Shown: piece by piece, positions 1 through 7,907 of the stretch
Layout: every line of letters begins with the position of its first letter
How positions within the stretch are numbered: the stretch's first letter is position 1
NCBI GenBank assembly: GCA_900314365.1
Contig: OMVH01000193.1
Coordinates: forward strand, 1 to 44,177
Direction: 5' to 3'
DNA from: an uncultured Prevotella sp.
Lineage (GTDB): Bacteria > Bacteroidota > Bacteroidia > Bacteroidales > Bacteroidaceae
Length of the DNA: 44,177 nt
Made by a program: the position numbers and the translations under genes
Notes under the pieces: generated by a model
Database searches by the model: none
What the model was told of the DNA's origin: nothing
What the model saw: only the letters and a program-made list of their open reading frames with translations

Positions 1-40
1 TACTAAGGGCGAACAAGAAAACCATTCTACATTCGTAGCT

Positions 41-84
41 TGCGGACGGCCACAAGGGCCGCGCCCTGCAAGTGGATATTTGAG
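41..84 (+). repeat. Dispersed repeat, copy 1 (inverted relative to 18574-18616)
   Basis: These 44 bases match the reverse complement of 18574-18616 with only about three differences (one G/T, one extra A, one T/C). The shared core includes TGCGGACGGCCACAAGG and CCGCGCCCTGCA. Weaker similarity continues leftwards to about position 10 (ACAAGAAA and ATTC blocks). The match ends a few bases before the first readable RND fragment, so it may mark the edge of whatever rearrangement broke the pump operon. Confidence 0.75.
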
Positions 85-92
85 GACGGACT

Positions 93-758
93 CTAACCAA
101 ACTATCTGCGGCACCTTCTTCCCCCTTCCTGCTCACCATGACGGGTATGTTCCAGGACTTTATGAAGCTCTTCCCCTGGGCCATCACCATTGTGCTCATG
201 GTGTCGCTCTTGGTGGCCGAGCTCATCGTGCCCTTCATGCAGTTCTGGTTCATCCGCAAGCTGGCCAAAGTAGAGAAGACACAGGAGGACGGACAGATAT
301 GCCACCGCAACGGAGTGCGCACCATCACTGTCATGGCTGACGTGGCCGACTGTGTGAACGTCATGAACCTCACCAAGGCCTTGCTGAAACAGTTCACGCA
401 GGAGAAGATGCCCAGTGGCGTCACGATGACGTGGGGCGGCGAATACGATATGTCGGGCGAGACGATGCCGCAGATAGTCGGAGCGTTGGTCATTGCAGTG
501 GTCATTATCTTTTTTATCCTCCTTGGCCATTTCAAACGCATCAGCACCTTCCGTGCTCGTACTTTCATCATTGCTGCTGACGCTCTTCGGCGCAGCTGTC
601 GGCGTGTGGGTGACGGGCATCGACTTTTTTTATGACCTGCTTCTTAGGTATCGTCTCGCTGATGGGTATCCTCGTCAGAAACGCCATCATCATGTTCGAC
701 TATGCTGAGGAGCTGCGCACCACCGAGCACCTCACAGCCCACGAGGCCATTTTTAAGT
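93..758 (+). pseudogene. Remnant of an RND-family efflux permease (AcrB/CusA type)
   Basis: Pieces of one RND permease can be read in order but in three different frames. A stretch reading ICGTFFPL lies near 107-130 in frame 2. From about 129 frame 3 gives LLTMTGMFQDFMKLFPWAI and the membrane segment after it, then the periplasmic piece VRTITVMADVADCVNVMNL and WGGEYDMSGETMP, ending near 540. Frame 1 follows with LTLFGAAVGVWVTGIDF, and frame 2 from about 632 with SLMGILVRNAIIMFDYAEEL. These segments belong to the middle and C-terminal membrane half of a protein normally over 1000 aa. The docking-domain stretch between IRKLAKVEK and the second periplasmic piece (junction near 280-300) is missing, as is everything after FDYAEELR...HEAIFK. 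Several frameshifts and at least two deletions make a functional pump impossible. The 5' part lies outside the window or is lost. Confidence 0.85.
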
Positions 759-1102
759 ATGCTGACCCTGGAGCAATGCCGCGACGCGGCCATCAACCAC
801 AATATGAGGAGCAGGAAGCGCGAGAGCAGCTGGCCGATAAGCAGCAACTGCTCAGCATCAAAGTGCAGAAGAGCTGGGACGACGTCACCGTGGCCTACCG
901 CAAGACACTCATCGCCAGACGAAGCATTGAGCAGAGCCGCGAAAACCTACGACTCAATGAGCAGTTCTATCATGCAGGGACAGGCAAGATGACCGATCTC
1001 CTCGATGCTCAGCAGCAGGTACAACAGAGCCGCGACAACTGGGTGGAGGCTGTCGCTATGTACCGCCTGCGCTTGGCCGAATACGAGGAGATGACAAAGT
1101 AA
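759..1102 (+). pseudogene. Remnant of a TolC-like outer-membrane efflux factor
   Basis: An ATG at 759 opens MLTLEQCRDAAINHN, the usual mature N-terminal signature of a TolC/OprM-type outer-membrane factor. After about 15 codons the frame is lost, and the next recognisable part, in frame 2 from roughly 810, is the C-terminal helical region: EAREQLADKQQLL, QKSWDDVTVAYRK, RLNEQFYHAGTGKMTDLLDA, ending EYEEMTK at the stop at 1100-1102. Some 300 residues between these ends are absent. In intact systems this gene follows the RND permease, as it does here, so the two remnants are the collapsed tail of one efflux operon. The C-terminal 100 codons have stayed open, but they lack a signal peptide and most of the barrel. 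Confidence 0.8.
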
Positions 1103-1121
1103 CTACCGCAGGCAGCATCAA

Positions 1122-3332
1122 TCATATCACACGTGAAGTCCATCCTGTGGGCAAACTGAGCTTATAGTCCCGCTTACCATTCTTGAATTGCCACTCCAGT
1201 TTGATTTCCTCATTACCCACGGGGACAACGCCTTTGCAATGGCTCAAGCCACTATCAACGAAGCGCAGAGTCACTACTTTCCTGACGGGGTCGATTTTAT
1301 AGAGACCGAGCAAGTCGCGGAAGTAGACATGAATCAGATGAGAGGCAAAGCCATGACAACAGCTTGCCGTAGGAGTCATGTTCTCCCAAAGCGTTCCCGT
1401 GAGGTCGGCCATTTTTTCATAACCGGCAATGGTCTCGCTTACGAGTTGTCTCGGAAGTCCCTCACGGGATAGCAACTCAAGTCTGAGATAATTACCAATG
1501 AAGGCATTGGCGAAACTCACTTGAGGATAAGCATTGTGCTGCTGTCGTTCGGGACCGAACTCATCGCGCAGCTTCTTCCACAATTCCGGATAAGTTGAGG
1601 GCGTGGCCACTCCGAAATAGAAGAGGTAGTACTGGCAGGCCTCTGTCGTGTTAGCCGTTTGTGGTACGAGCCGGCCTCCCTTTCTCACAGCATTGTCGCA
1701 GAAGAACTGACCATTGAAAGCCTGTTTGCGGATGGCCTCTCTCACCCTCTCAGCCTGGCTATGAAGCTGACTGTCGCCATAAAGCCGGGCTGCGGCATCG
1801 AGCATTCCGGCATAAAGGGCATTAGTGGGGTAGTTGACATCCTGCACATATTTAGCTGCGTCGCTCCACTCCACAAACACCCACTTAGGGAGCTTCTCCA
1901 ACAGGCCGTCGCTGTTGATGTAGGGTTTAAAGTAATCAAGCAGTCCATAGACCTTCTGCCGGGCTTGAAGCACCGTCTGCAAATCGCCGCTGCGCTGATA
2001 GTACTCTTCAAGCTCAAGGACGAAGAACATGGCCCAGTTCGGAATATAGTTATGATTTTGGTGGTCGGAAGGATAGCACATGGGAAGCATCCCCTTATCA
2101 ATGTCAGGAAAATCGCGTGGCAAAAGGAAGTTCTGCAGAAAGTTGTGTTCCAGCCGTGTGTTACCACTCAGGTCGAAGGCCACTCGGGCTGCGAAGTAGC
2201 TGTCGCAAAGCCATCCGGCACGCTCACGCGAAGGACAGTCCATGAAGATGTCGAGAGAACTCTGACGCAGCGTCTCGCGAGCCACTTCAAAAAGTCGGTT
2301 GAGACGGCTATTGTCACAGTTGAACTGTCCGCGATGTACGTCGCTGTTGCAGTAATCGCGCATGTAGACGCGCTCCACCTTGCAGCTGCCCTTAGGGGTA
2401 ACAATCTCGGCATACTGCATCGTGTAGGGCTCAAAACTTTCCAAATCATAGGTACCGGGCTGTAACTCCCACGTAACGAAGGGCTTGACTCCAAGACGAG
2501 TATAAGTGGGATGACCGGTGCTGTCAGCAAGCTCGTCAAATCGAATAACGAGCGTAGTGGGCTCACTGACAGTGACCCGAGCCCCGATGAAACCGGTGCT
2601 GTTACCCTTGAACTTATAAACAGAGTCCTTCGTCCGCACAGCCTCATGAACAGTGTAGTCGGGATAGGGCACGCCACGCCCAATGAGCGACTTGGGAGCT
2701 GTCGGCTCAAGAAAGACGCGGCAGCTGTCGGCCTTGAAATGAGTATCCATAGCCCAGTCGGCAGAATGGGCGTCAAGGAAGTAATACTCTGTTGATGGTC
2801 TTTGGAAGCTGAACTTCTCAACATTCTGTTTACGAAGTTTCAGGTCGTAGCACTCAAAGTCAGTACCCGTGGCAGCGCAGACTTTTCCGTCGGTTTCAAT
2901 CTCAGCTTGCAGAAACGAGGGCTGAGCCAGAAGATAGTAATTGGGCTCGTTGTAGCCTGTCACCTCTATGCCCACCACATTATCACCTTTACGAAGTGCA
3001 CCGCTAAGGTCGTACTCATCGATGCGATAGAACCCATGAGCAGCCACACAAGGACCGTGGGCTACAAACTTTCCGTTCACGGTAAGGCGGTAATCAGCCG
3101 AGCACGTGAGGCGAATCTTTGCCCCGCGCGTGTCTCCTGCCCACACCACCTGTCGGAAGAAAAGCATCAGGCACTTCTCGCTTTCCCTACCCTGCGCCCA
3201 CACGGGCACAGCCTTCTTGAAAGTCGTGCAGTCTATACTGCCTCTGTTAACTACAGGGAGAGCAGCCTCCAAGTGCGCTCCGAGCCCCAAAAGGAGCAAT
3301 AGAAACAAGATGGTTCGTCTCATAAAGATCAT
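1122..3332 (-). CDS. Secreted GH78-type alpha-L-rhamnosidase-like glycoside hydrolase
   Basis: A 736-aa protein with an N-terminal signal peptide (MRRTILFLLLLLGLGAHLEA; Met1 and Met4 are both possible starts). Next come galactose-binding-like beta domains (about 40-330) and an (alpha/alpha)6-barrel region. The acidic cluster DCPSRERAGWLCD at residues 365-377 corresponds to the GH78 catalytic-site motif. TLWENMTPTASCCHGFASHL near the C-terminal part of the barrel is the other GH78 hallmark, with the usual acidic residue in WE. The family hydrolyses terminal alpha-L-rhamnose from plant or microbial glycans; rhamnose specificity here is inferred from family only. The motif DCPSRERAGW is shorter than the common DCPQRDERLGW form, so the substrate may differ. 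It has its own good promoter and no co-directional neighbour, and the 3' end lies 19 bp from the efflux remnant. Confidence 0.82.
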   Translation of the reverse strand: MIFMRRTILFLLLLLGLGAHLEAALPVVNRGSIDCTTFKKAVPVWAQGRESEKCLMLFFRQVVWAGDTRGAKIRLTCSADYRLTVNGKFVAHGPCVAAHGFYRIDEYDLSGALRKGDNVVGIEVTGYNEPNYYLLAQPSFLQAEIETDGKVCAATGTDFECYDLKLRKQNVEKFSFQRPSTEYYFLDAHSADWAMDTHFKADSCRVFLEPTAPKSLIGRGVPYPDYTVHEAVRTKDSVYKFKGNSTGFIGARVTVSEPTTLVIRFDELADSTGHPTYTRLGVKPFVTWELQPGTYDLESFEPYTMQYAEIVTPKGSCKVERVYMRDYCNSDVHRGQFNCDNSRLNRLFEVARETLRQSSLDIFMDCPSRERAGWLCDSYFAARVAFDLSGNTRLEHNFLQNFLLPRDFPDIDKGMLPMCYPSDHQNHNYIPNWAMFFVLELEEYYQRSGDLQTVLQARQKVYGLLDYFKPYINSDGLLEKLPKWVFVEWSDAAKYVQDVNYPTNALYAGMLDAAARLYGDSQLHSQAERVREAIRKQAFNGQFFCDNAVRKGGRLVPQTANTTEACQYYLFYFGVATPSTYPELWKKLRDEFGPERQQHNAYPQVSFANAFIGNYLRLELLSREGLPRQLVSETIAGYEKMADLTGTLWENMTPTASCCHGFASHLIHVYFRDLLGLYKIDPVRKVVTLRFVDSGLSHCKGVVPVGNEEIKLEWQFKNGKRDYKLSLPTGWTSRVI

Positions 3333-3388
3333 GATATTAATGTTTCATAGCTTAGGGACTACTGTCAAGGACGGCAGACTCCCATGTG

Positions 3389-3419
3389 CAAATTTACACT
3401 TATTTTCCTATCCTGCAAA
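3389..3419 (-). promoter_or_regulatory. Bacteroidota-type promoter of the GH78 gene
   Basis: On the minus strand this reads TTTG, 19 bp, then TAAATTTG, an exact fit to the Bacteroidota -33/-7 pattern (TTTG-N19-TAnnTTTG). It lies about 57 bp upstream of the GH78 start. Confidence 0.6.
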
Positions 3420-3679
3420 ACTTGCAATCGATATTTTTCCTCTTTATCACAACTCCGGCTCAAGTTCCTTGCATTTTCAACCATTCGCTGCAAGAATCCC
3501 TTCCGTTTCCTGGCTGCAAACGACCACAATGGCAACATCTGATTATTTTCGAAAATACATTGCACACCCTCCCAATTTGGAGTGCCAATTGGCCCGAAAA
3601 CCTTCAGACGTAATCACCAAGGCATTACAAGCCAGCATGCACAGAAGCACTTAGTAGGATTGAATAAAATCGAATAAAA
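3420..3679. other. Intergenic space between divergent genes, nothing recognised
   Basis: The gap between the GH78 gene (minus) and the small membrane protein (plus) holds the two divergent promoters. The sequence between them is AT-richer than the genes; its short open frames have no recognisable product and no conserved motif was seen. Confidence 0.5.
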
Positions 3680-3711
3680 TTTGGCGGTATTATCGATTAT
3701 CATTACATTTG
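3680..3711 (+). promoter_or_regulatory. Bacteroidota-type promoter of the 87-aa membrane protein
   Basis: TTTG at 3680-3683, 20 bp, then TACATTTG at 3704-3711. The start codon of the small membrane protein is 66 bp further on, a normal leader length. Confidence 0.6.
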
Positions 3712-3777
3712 CACCGACAAAGTGGACCTGAGGGCCGCTGCATGTCATGAGGAAACAGAACCGTAATTGTATTAACA

Positions 3778-4041
3778 ATGAACAGAAAAGCAAAAACATT
3801 TCTGGTATGGGCACTGTCCGTAGTGCTCGCTTACCTGTCGGGGTTAATGGCCTCTTCGTTCGCCATCGGCGACCGCAACCTTTTGGTCACGGTAGTAGCC
3901 ATAGCCACCATCGTCATTACACTGCTATGGGCCGGACGCAACGCCAAGCCCATGCAGACAGGGTTGAAAGCAGGCTACATCATCCTGTTAGCCATCGTGG
4001 CTGTCCTCGGATTTGTTCTCTCGATCAAGGGAATTGTGTAA
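3778..4041 (+). CDS. Small hypothetical membrane protein (87 aa)
   Basis: I do not recognise this family. The protein begins MNRKAKTFLVWALSVV and has three hydrophobic stretches (about residues 6-30, 34-52 and 63-86). They are separated by a short GDRN turn and a basic-polar AGRNAKPMQTGLKAG loop, giving a three-helix inner-membrane topology. The basic start fits N-in insertion. It is a single-gene unit, with its own promoter upstream (3680-3711) and a strong bidirectional hairpin 48 bp downstream shared with ompA. Such isolation plus clean expression signals argue that it is a real gene. No function can be assigned from the sequence or from the neighbours. Confidence 0.65.
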   Translation: MNRKAKTFLVWALSVVLAYLSGLMASSFAIGDRNLLVTVVAIATIVITLLWAGRNAKPMQTGLKAGYIILLAIVAVLGFVLSIKGIV

Positions 4042-4089
4042 TTCCTCAAGAAAGTCACCCTATCGGGCCTCTTTCGAGAACATGCAGGC

Positions 4090-4135
4090 AAAAAATAAAT
4101 CCCGGTGACCATGAGTCATCGGGATTTATTTTTTG
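4090..4135. terminator. Bidirectional intrinsic terminator
   Basis: A long inverted repeat with arms AAAAATAAATCCCGGTGA and TCATCGGGATTTATTTTT (one G-T pair) and a short loop. An A-run precedes it and a T-run follows, so it can stop transcription from both convergent genes, the small membrane protein and ompA. Confidence 0.85.
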
Positions 4136-4161
4136 TCTAAGCCGTCAGCGTAATCCTTCGA

Positions 4162-5367
4162 TTACTTGTTGTTGGCATCGTCATTGAATGTAGCCACACG
4201 ATTGAACTCAACCTGCTCGAAGAGCTTGTCTGTGGCACCGCAACCAACAGCCTTGAGCCGGCTTGCAGCAATCTTGTACTTCTTCACCAATGCGGCCTTC
4301 ACGGCATCAGCACGAGCCTGAGAGAGCTTCTGATTGATTTCAGCAGAGCCCTCGGGCGAAGCATAACCCTTGATGGTCACTTTAGCGTCGGAATGATTCT
4401 TCATGTAAGTAGCAATGAGCTCAATCGGAGCATACTGTGCGGGATCGATAGTGCTCTTGCCCTGACGGAAGAGAACAGTGGGCTGCAGGTTGGTGGCAGT
4501 AGCGGGCTTCACGTAAGTGGTCTTAGGCTTCTTATTGCACTCGTCAAGAGCGTTCTGCAGGTCGCTAATCTGACGATCCTTCTCACTCAGCTGGCTCTCT
4601 TTGCTGTTGAGCTCGCTGCGCAGGCTGTTAATCTGTGCATTGAGACCGTCGATCTGTGACTGGTCACGAAGCTGGGCAATAGTGAAGTTGTGGGTACCGT
4701 TGGAATTCTTGAACTTGTAGACAATACCTGCATTGAGCTGCACGAAGCCCTTGTTGAGGTTGTAAGCTGTTCCCTCATAGCCGAAGCCATTCAGTCCCCA
4801 AACCACAGCAGGCTCAATGTAGAGCTGCCAGGCCTTGTTCTGACCAAGGTTGAAAGCGAAATCAAGTCCAGCCTTTGAAGTGAGACTGTTGGAACGGACA
4901 ATGTTCTGACGAGCTACATTCGTAAAGTCAGTCGGATTATAATCCTGGCTAACATACTTACCTTTCTGTCCGAAAACATGGCCCCAACCCAGGCCATAGA
5001 TGGCACTCACCTCAAAAACGCGGGGCTCACCCTTGTAGCCACCAAACCAATTGCTCAGGTTCACGGTTCCAATAAGACCGGTGTTGAGAGCACGAAAAGC
5101 AGTACCTACGGAGTTCCAGGGCTTGTTGGAGAAGTAAGCATTGCTCTCCACAGCAAGACCGAAGACCGGAGTGAAGTTACGACCCAAGCGAATGCCGAAG
5201 TTGGGATTGAGATTCTTCATCCATCCATTCACACCGGTAGCTTTTGTGGCTACACCACCATTGATGCCGAAATAGACATTGTCGAAAGTCTTGCTTTCAG
5301 TAACGGTCTGTGCTGAAGCAGCAGCCGTCATGAGAGCGGCAGCAAACAATAAAACTAACTTTTTCAT
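4162..5367 (-). CDS. OmpA-family outer-membrane protein
   Basis: A 401-aa protein with a signal peptide (MKKLVLLFAAALMTAAASAQ). The N-terminal half is a predicted beta-barrel rich in alternating aromatic and glycine residues. A coiled-coil linker with heptad-like SQIDGLNAQINSLRSEL spans about residues 236-290. The C-terminal OmpA domain runs from about 300 to 390, with IKGYASPEGSAEINQKLSQ and ARADAVKAALV, the peptidoglycan-binding signature in which D/R contact diaminopimelate. It most likely anchors the outer membrane to the wall and is probably abundant. It stands alone between a strong promoter (5415-5446) and the shared terminator at 4090-4135, and it ends in a short polar tail (FNDDANNK). 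Homologues are major outer-membrane antigens in Bacteroidales; no more precise role can be read here. Confidence 0.9.
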   Translation of the reverse strand: MKKLVLLFAAALMTAAASAQTVTESKTFDNVYFGINGGVATKATGVNGWMKNLNPNFGIRLGRNFTPVFGLAVESNAYFSNKPWNSVGTAFRALNTGLIGTVNLSNWFGGYKGEPRVFEVSAIYGLGWGHVFGQKGKYVSQDYNPTDFTNVARQNIVRSNSLTSKAGLDFAFNLGQNKAWQLYIEPAVVWGLNGFGYEGTAYNLNKGFVQLNAGIVYKFKNSNGTHNFTIAQLRDQSQIDGLNAQINSLRSELNSKESQLSEKDRQISDLQNALDECNKKPKTTYVKPATATNLQPTVLFRQGKSTIDPAQYAPIELIATYMKNHSDAKVTIKGYASPEGSAEINQKLSQARADAVKAALVKKYKIAASRLKAVGCGATDKLFEQVEFNRVATFNDDANNK

Positions 5368-5414
5368 TTCTCTAATTTAATTATGTAACAATGTTTCAAT
5401 CCTTTTATAGCGTG

Positions 5415-5446
5415 CAAAGTAAGTTATTTTCCCTTGAACTTCCAAA
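5415..5446 (-). promoter_or_regulatory. Bacteroidota-type promoter of ompA
   Basis: The minus strand reads TTTG, 20 bp, then TTACTTTG, one mismatch from TAnnTTTG. It lies about 48 bp upstream of the ompA start. Confidence 0.5.
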
Positions 5447-5561
5447 TAAAATGCTCGAAATTTCATCTCACTTGTTGTAGAAAGCTTAAAAAGAGAAAAA
5501 AAAGTGATGTTTCGATAATTCACTTTCGGCTATGCGGCTTCTTTTTAGTAACTTCGCTCCT

Positions 5562-6101
5562 ATGAAACGCATCATTCTCATCACAGGCGGACAAAGGTCG
5601 GGCAAGAGCCAATATGCAGAGCGACTGGCTCTCAGCTTGAGCCCCCACCCCGTCTATCTCGCTACAGCACATGTATGGGACAACGAATTCCGTCAACGTG
5701 TGGAAGCTCACCGGAAGCGGCGAGGCAGCGAGTGGACCAACATTGAAGAGGAAAAATGGCTTAGCCGCCACGATGTCAAAGGCCGCGTGGTAGTGGTCGA
5801 TTGCATCACGCTGTGGTGCACCAACTTTTTCTACGATCGACAGAAACAGGAGTGGGAGCAGCCCTCCGTTGACGAGGCTCTCACGGCAGCCAGAGATGAG
5901 TTCGACCGTTTCACGTCACAGGATGCCACGTTCATCTTTGTCACTAATGAGATTGGAAGTGGCGGAGTGAGCGACAACGTCGTGCAGAGGCGGTTCACCG
6001 ATCTCGAAGGCTGGATGAACCAATATGTCGCTTCAAGGGCTGACGAAGTGGTGCTCATGGTGTGCGGTATACCTTTAAAAATAAAAGGAGAAAAAGAATG
6101 A
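5562..6101 (+). CDS. cobU: Adenosylcobinamide kinase / guanylyltransferase
   Basis: A bifunctional cytosolic enzyme that phosphorylates adenosylcobinamide and then adds GMP to give adenosylcobinamide-GDP. The 179-aa protein (start MKRIILITGG at 5562; an upstream in-frame ATG at 5532 adds a poorly conserved extension) has the P-loop GGQRSGKS at the start, AHRKRRGSEW with the His that receives GMP in the family, VVVVDCITLW (Walker B-like) and FVTNEIGSGGV. Length matches typical CobU/CobP. It opens a four-gene plus-strand run with cobT, cobS and cobC; its stop overlaps the cobT start (ATGA). A weak TAACTTCG at 5549-5556 could serve as a -7 element with a very short leader. No cobalamin riboswitch is visible upstream. 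Confidence 0.95.
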   Translation: MKRIILITGGQRSGKSQYAERLALSLSPHPVYLATAHVWDNEFRQRVEAHRKRRGSEWTNIEEEKWLSRHDVKGRVVVVDCITLWCTNFFYDRQKQEWEQPSVDEALTAARDEFDRFTSQDATFIFVTNEIGSGGVSDNVVQRRFTDLEGWMNQYVASRADEVVLMVCGIPLKIKGEKE

Positions 6102-7144
6102 TGACTTTCCACATAGAGCCAACAGACAAATCGCTTGCCCCGGCAGCCTCAGAGAAGATTGACAATCTGAACAAGCCGCTGAAATCTATGGGACGGCTTG
6201 AGGACTTGGCTCTGCAAGTGTGTCTGGTGCAGCATACACTGTCGCCACGGCTGACGCATCCCTGTCATATTCTCTTCGGCGCCGACCATGGCATTGAGCA
6301 CGAAGGTGTGAGCGTGGCCCCAAGGAGCGTCACCTGGCAACAGATGCTGAACTTTGCCCAGGGGGGCGGAGGTGTGAACATGTTGTGCCGGCAGCATGGA
6401 TTCAAGCTCAGAATTGTCGATGTGGGAGTAGATCACGACCTATCTTCCTGCCCTGGCATCATTCACAGGAAGATAGCATGGGGAACGCGCGACTTCCTCA
6501 ATGAGGCAGCCATGACCCAAGAAGAAATGAACAGGGCCATTAACGTGGGTGTTGAGATGGCCGATGCATGCATTGCAGAGGGATGCAACGTGCTTTCACT
6601 CGGCGAGATGGGCATCGGAAACACTTCGCCCTCAAGTCTCTGGATGGCAGAGCTCGGTCAACTGCCTCTTAAGCTCTGCGTGGGTGCAGGGTCGGGGCTC
6701 GATGCCGATGGAGTCAACCATAAGCTTCACGTACTGCAACAAGCAGCCGACCGCTTCCATGCTTCTCATGCTGTCAGGACAACGGAAGATGTCCTGTGCT
6801 ACTTCGGTGGGTTCGAGATGATAGCGGCATTGGGAGCTATGCTCAGAGCAGCCGAGAAACACTGCCTCATTCTCGTCGACGGCTTCATCATGTCGGCTTG
6901 TATGCTTGCGGCCTCGAAACTTCAACCGGCCGTAACCGACTATGCCATATTCTGCCACGAAGGCGATGAGGGCGGTCACCGACTGCTGCTAAGCCTCATG
7001 AAAGCCCAGCCACTGCTGAATCTCGGAATGCGCTTAGGAGAAGGCACGGGCGCACTCTGCGCCTACCCGCTCGTCGACACCGCTGTCAGGATGATTAACG
7101 AAATGAACAACTTCAACAATGCACATATCGATAAATACTTCTAA
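6098..7144 (+). CDS. cobT: Nicotinate-nucleotide-dimethylbenzimidazole phosphoribosyltransferase
   Basis: Makes alpha-ribazole phosphate from the lower-ligand base and nicotinate mononucleotide, the activated lower ligand of cobalamin. The 348-aa protein carries FGADHGIEHEGVS, GVNMLCRQHG and the catalytic-loop motif GEMGIGNTSPSS, whose Glu is the family's general base, plus VDGFIMSACML in the C-terminal part. The start is placed at 6098 (ATGATG, the second Met at 6101 equally possible). This overlaps the cobU stop and follows an unusually clear AAGGAG at 6085-6090, suggesting translational coupling. An in-frame extension to 6062 lies inside cobU and is unlikely. The 3' end overlaps cobS by 26 bp. 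Confidence 0.95.
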   Translation: MMTFHIEPTDKSLAPAASEKIDNLNKPLKSMGRLEDLALQVCLVQHTLSPRLTHPCHILFGADHGIEHEGVSVAPRSVTWQQMLNFAQGGGGVNMLCRQHGFKLRIVDVGVDHDLSSCPGIIHRKIAWGTRDFLNEAAMTQEEMNRAINVGVEMADACIAEGCNVLSLGEMGIGNTSPSSLWMAELGQLPLKLCVGAGSGLDADGVNHKLHVLQQAADRFHASHAVRTTEDVLCYFGGFEMIAALGAMLRAAEKHCLILVDGFIMSACMLAASKLQPAVTDYAIFCHEGDEGGHRLLLSLMKAQPLLNLGMRLGEGTGALCAYPLVDTAVRMINEMNNFNNAHIDKYF

Positions 7145-7901
7145 ATGGTACGACCGCATCTGGGCGTCGTTCATCTTCTTTACGCGGCTTCCTTTCTGGC
7201 GGCTTCACCAACCCCCGAGACAGTCGTTCGAAACTGTAGTTGAACACTGGCCCCTGACAGGATGGATGACGGGCTGCGCCATGGCTTCTGTACTGTGGTT
7301 CGGGTCCATGATAATGCCGTGGGCTGTGGCAGTGTTGCTGGCTATCGTCCTCAGACTTCTGCTCACTGGAGCCCTTCATGAGGACGGCCTCGCCGACTTC
7401 TTCGATGGCTTCGGCGGAGGGGGCTCCAACAGGGAGCTAATCCTCGACATCATGAAGGACTCGCGCACAGGAACCTATGGAGTTCTCGGGCTTATCATCT
7501 ATGAGCTGCTGCTCTTCTTCTGCCTCTTCACGCTTCGCCCGGAAATGGCAGCCTTGGCCGTTATCGCTGCCGATCCCTACTCTAAGATGATAACCGCACA
7601 ACTAACGCAAATGATGCCCTATGCACGCACCGAAGCAAGTTCAAAGGCACATGTTGTCTACCGTAAATTCACAGTTGCCGCAGGTATCAGTCTCTTTCTA
7701 CAGGGCATAATTCCACTCTTGGTGTTTCTCTTCACCACGGGAAAGCGTTGGGACCTACTGGTATTTGTTCCCTGTCTTGTCATGTATTTTCTCTATCTAT
7801 TCATCTGGCGTAGACTCCGCGGCTACACGGGCGATTGCTGCGGGGCCGTATGCCTGCTGACAGAGCTCAGTTTCTACCTCACACTCGTCACTATTAAATA
7901 A
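7119..7901 (+). CDS. cobS: Adenosylcobinamide-GDP ribazoletransferase (cobalamin synthase)
   Basis: Integral-membrane enzyme joining adenosylcobinamide-GDP with alpha-ribazole (phosphate), the last assembly step of the nucleotide loop. The 260-aa protein has the N-terminal ASFIFFTRLPFWRL motif, the signature GALHEDGLADFFDGFGGG with its acidic metal-binding residues at about 87-104, and SRTGTYGVLGL. It also has several long hydrophobic stretches and a GYTGDCCGA motif near the C-terminus, all typical of CobS. The start overlaps the cobT 3' end by 26 bp in another frame, so the two are probably translated as a coupled pair. Confidence 0.95.
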   Translation: MHISINTSKWYDRIWASFIFFTRLPFWRLHQPPRQSFETVVEHWPLTGWMTGCAMASVLWFGSMIMPWAVAVLLAIVLRLLLTGALHEDGLADFFDGFGGGGSNRELILDIMKDSRTGTYGVLGLIIYELLLFFCLFTLRPEMAALAVIAADPYSKMITAQLTQMMPYARTEASSKAHVVYRKFTVAAGISLFLQGIIPLLVFLFTTGKRWDLLVFVPCLVMYFLYLFIWRRLRGYTGDCCGAVCLLTELSFYLTLVTIK

Positions 7902-7907
7902 TCTACT

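Noticed and set aside
5368..5561. Cobalamin riboswitch upstream of cobU
   Set aside because: The gap is under 200 bp, carries the ompA promoter, and I see no recognisable B12-box sequence; a covariance search would be decisive.
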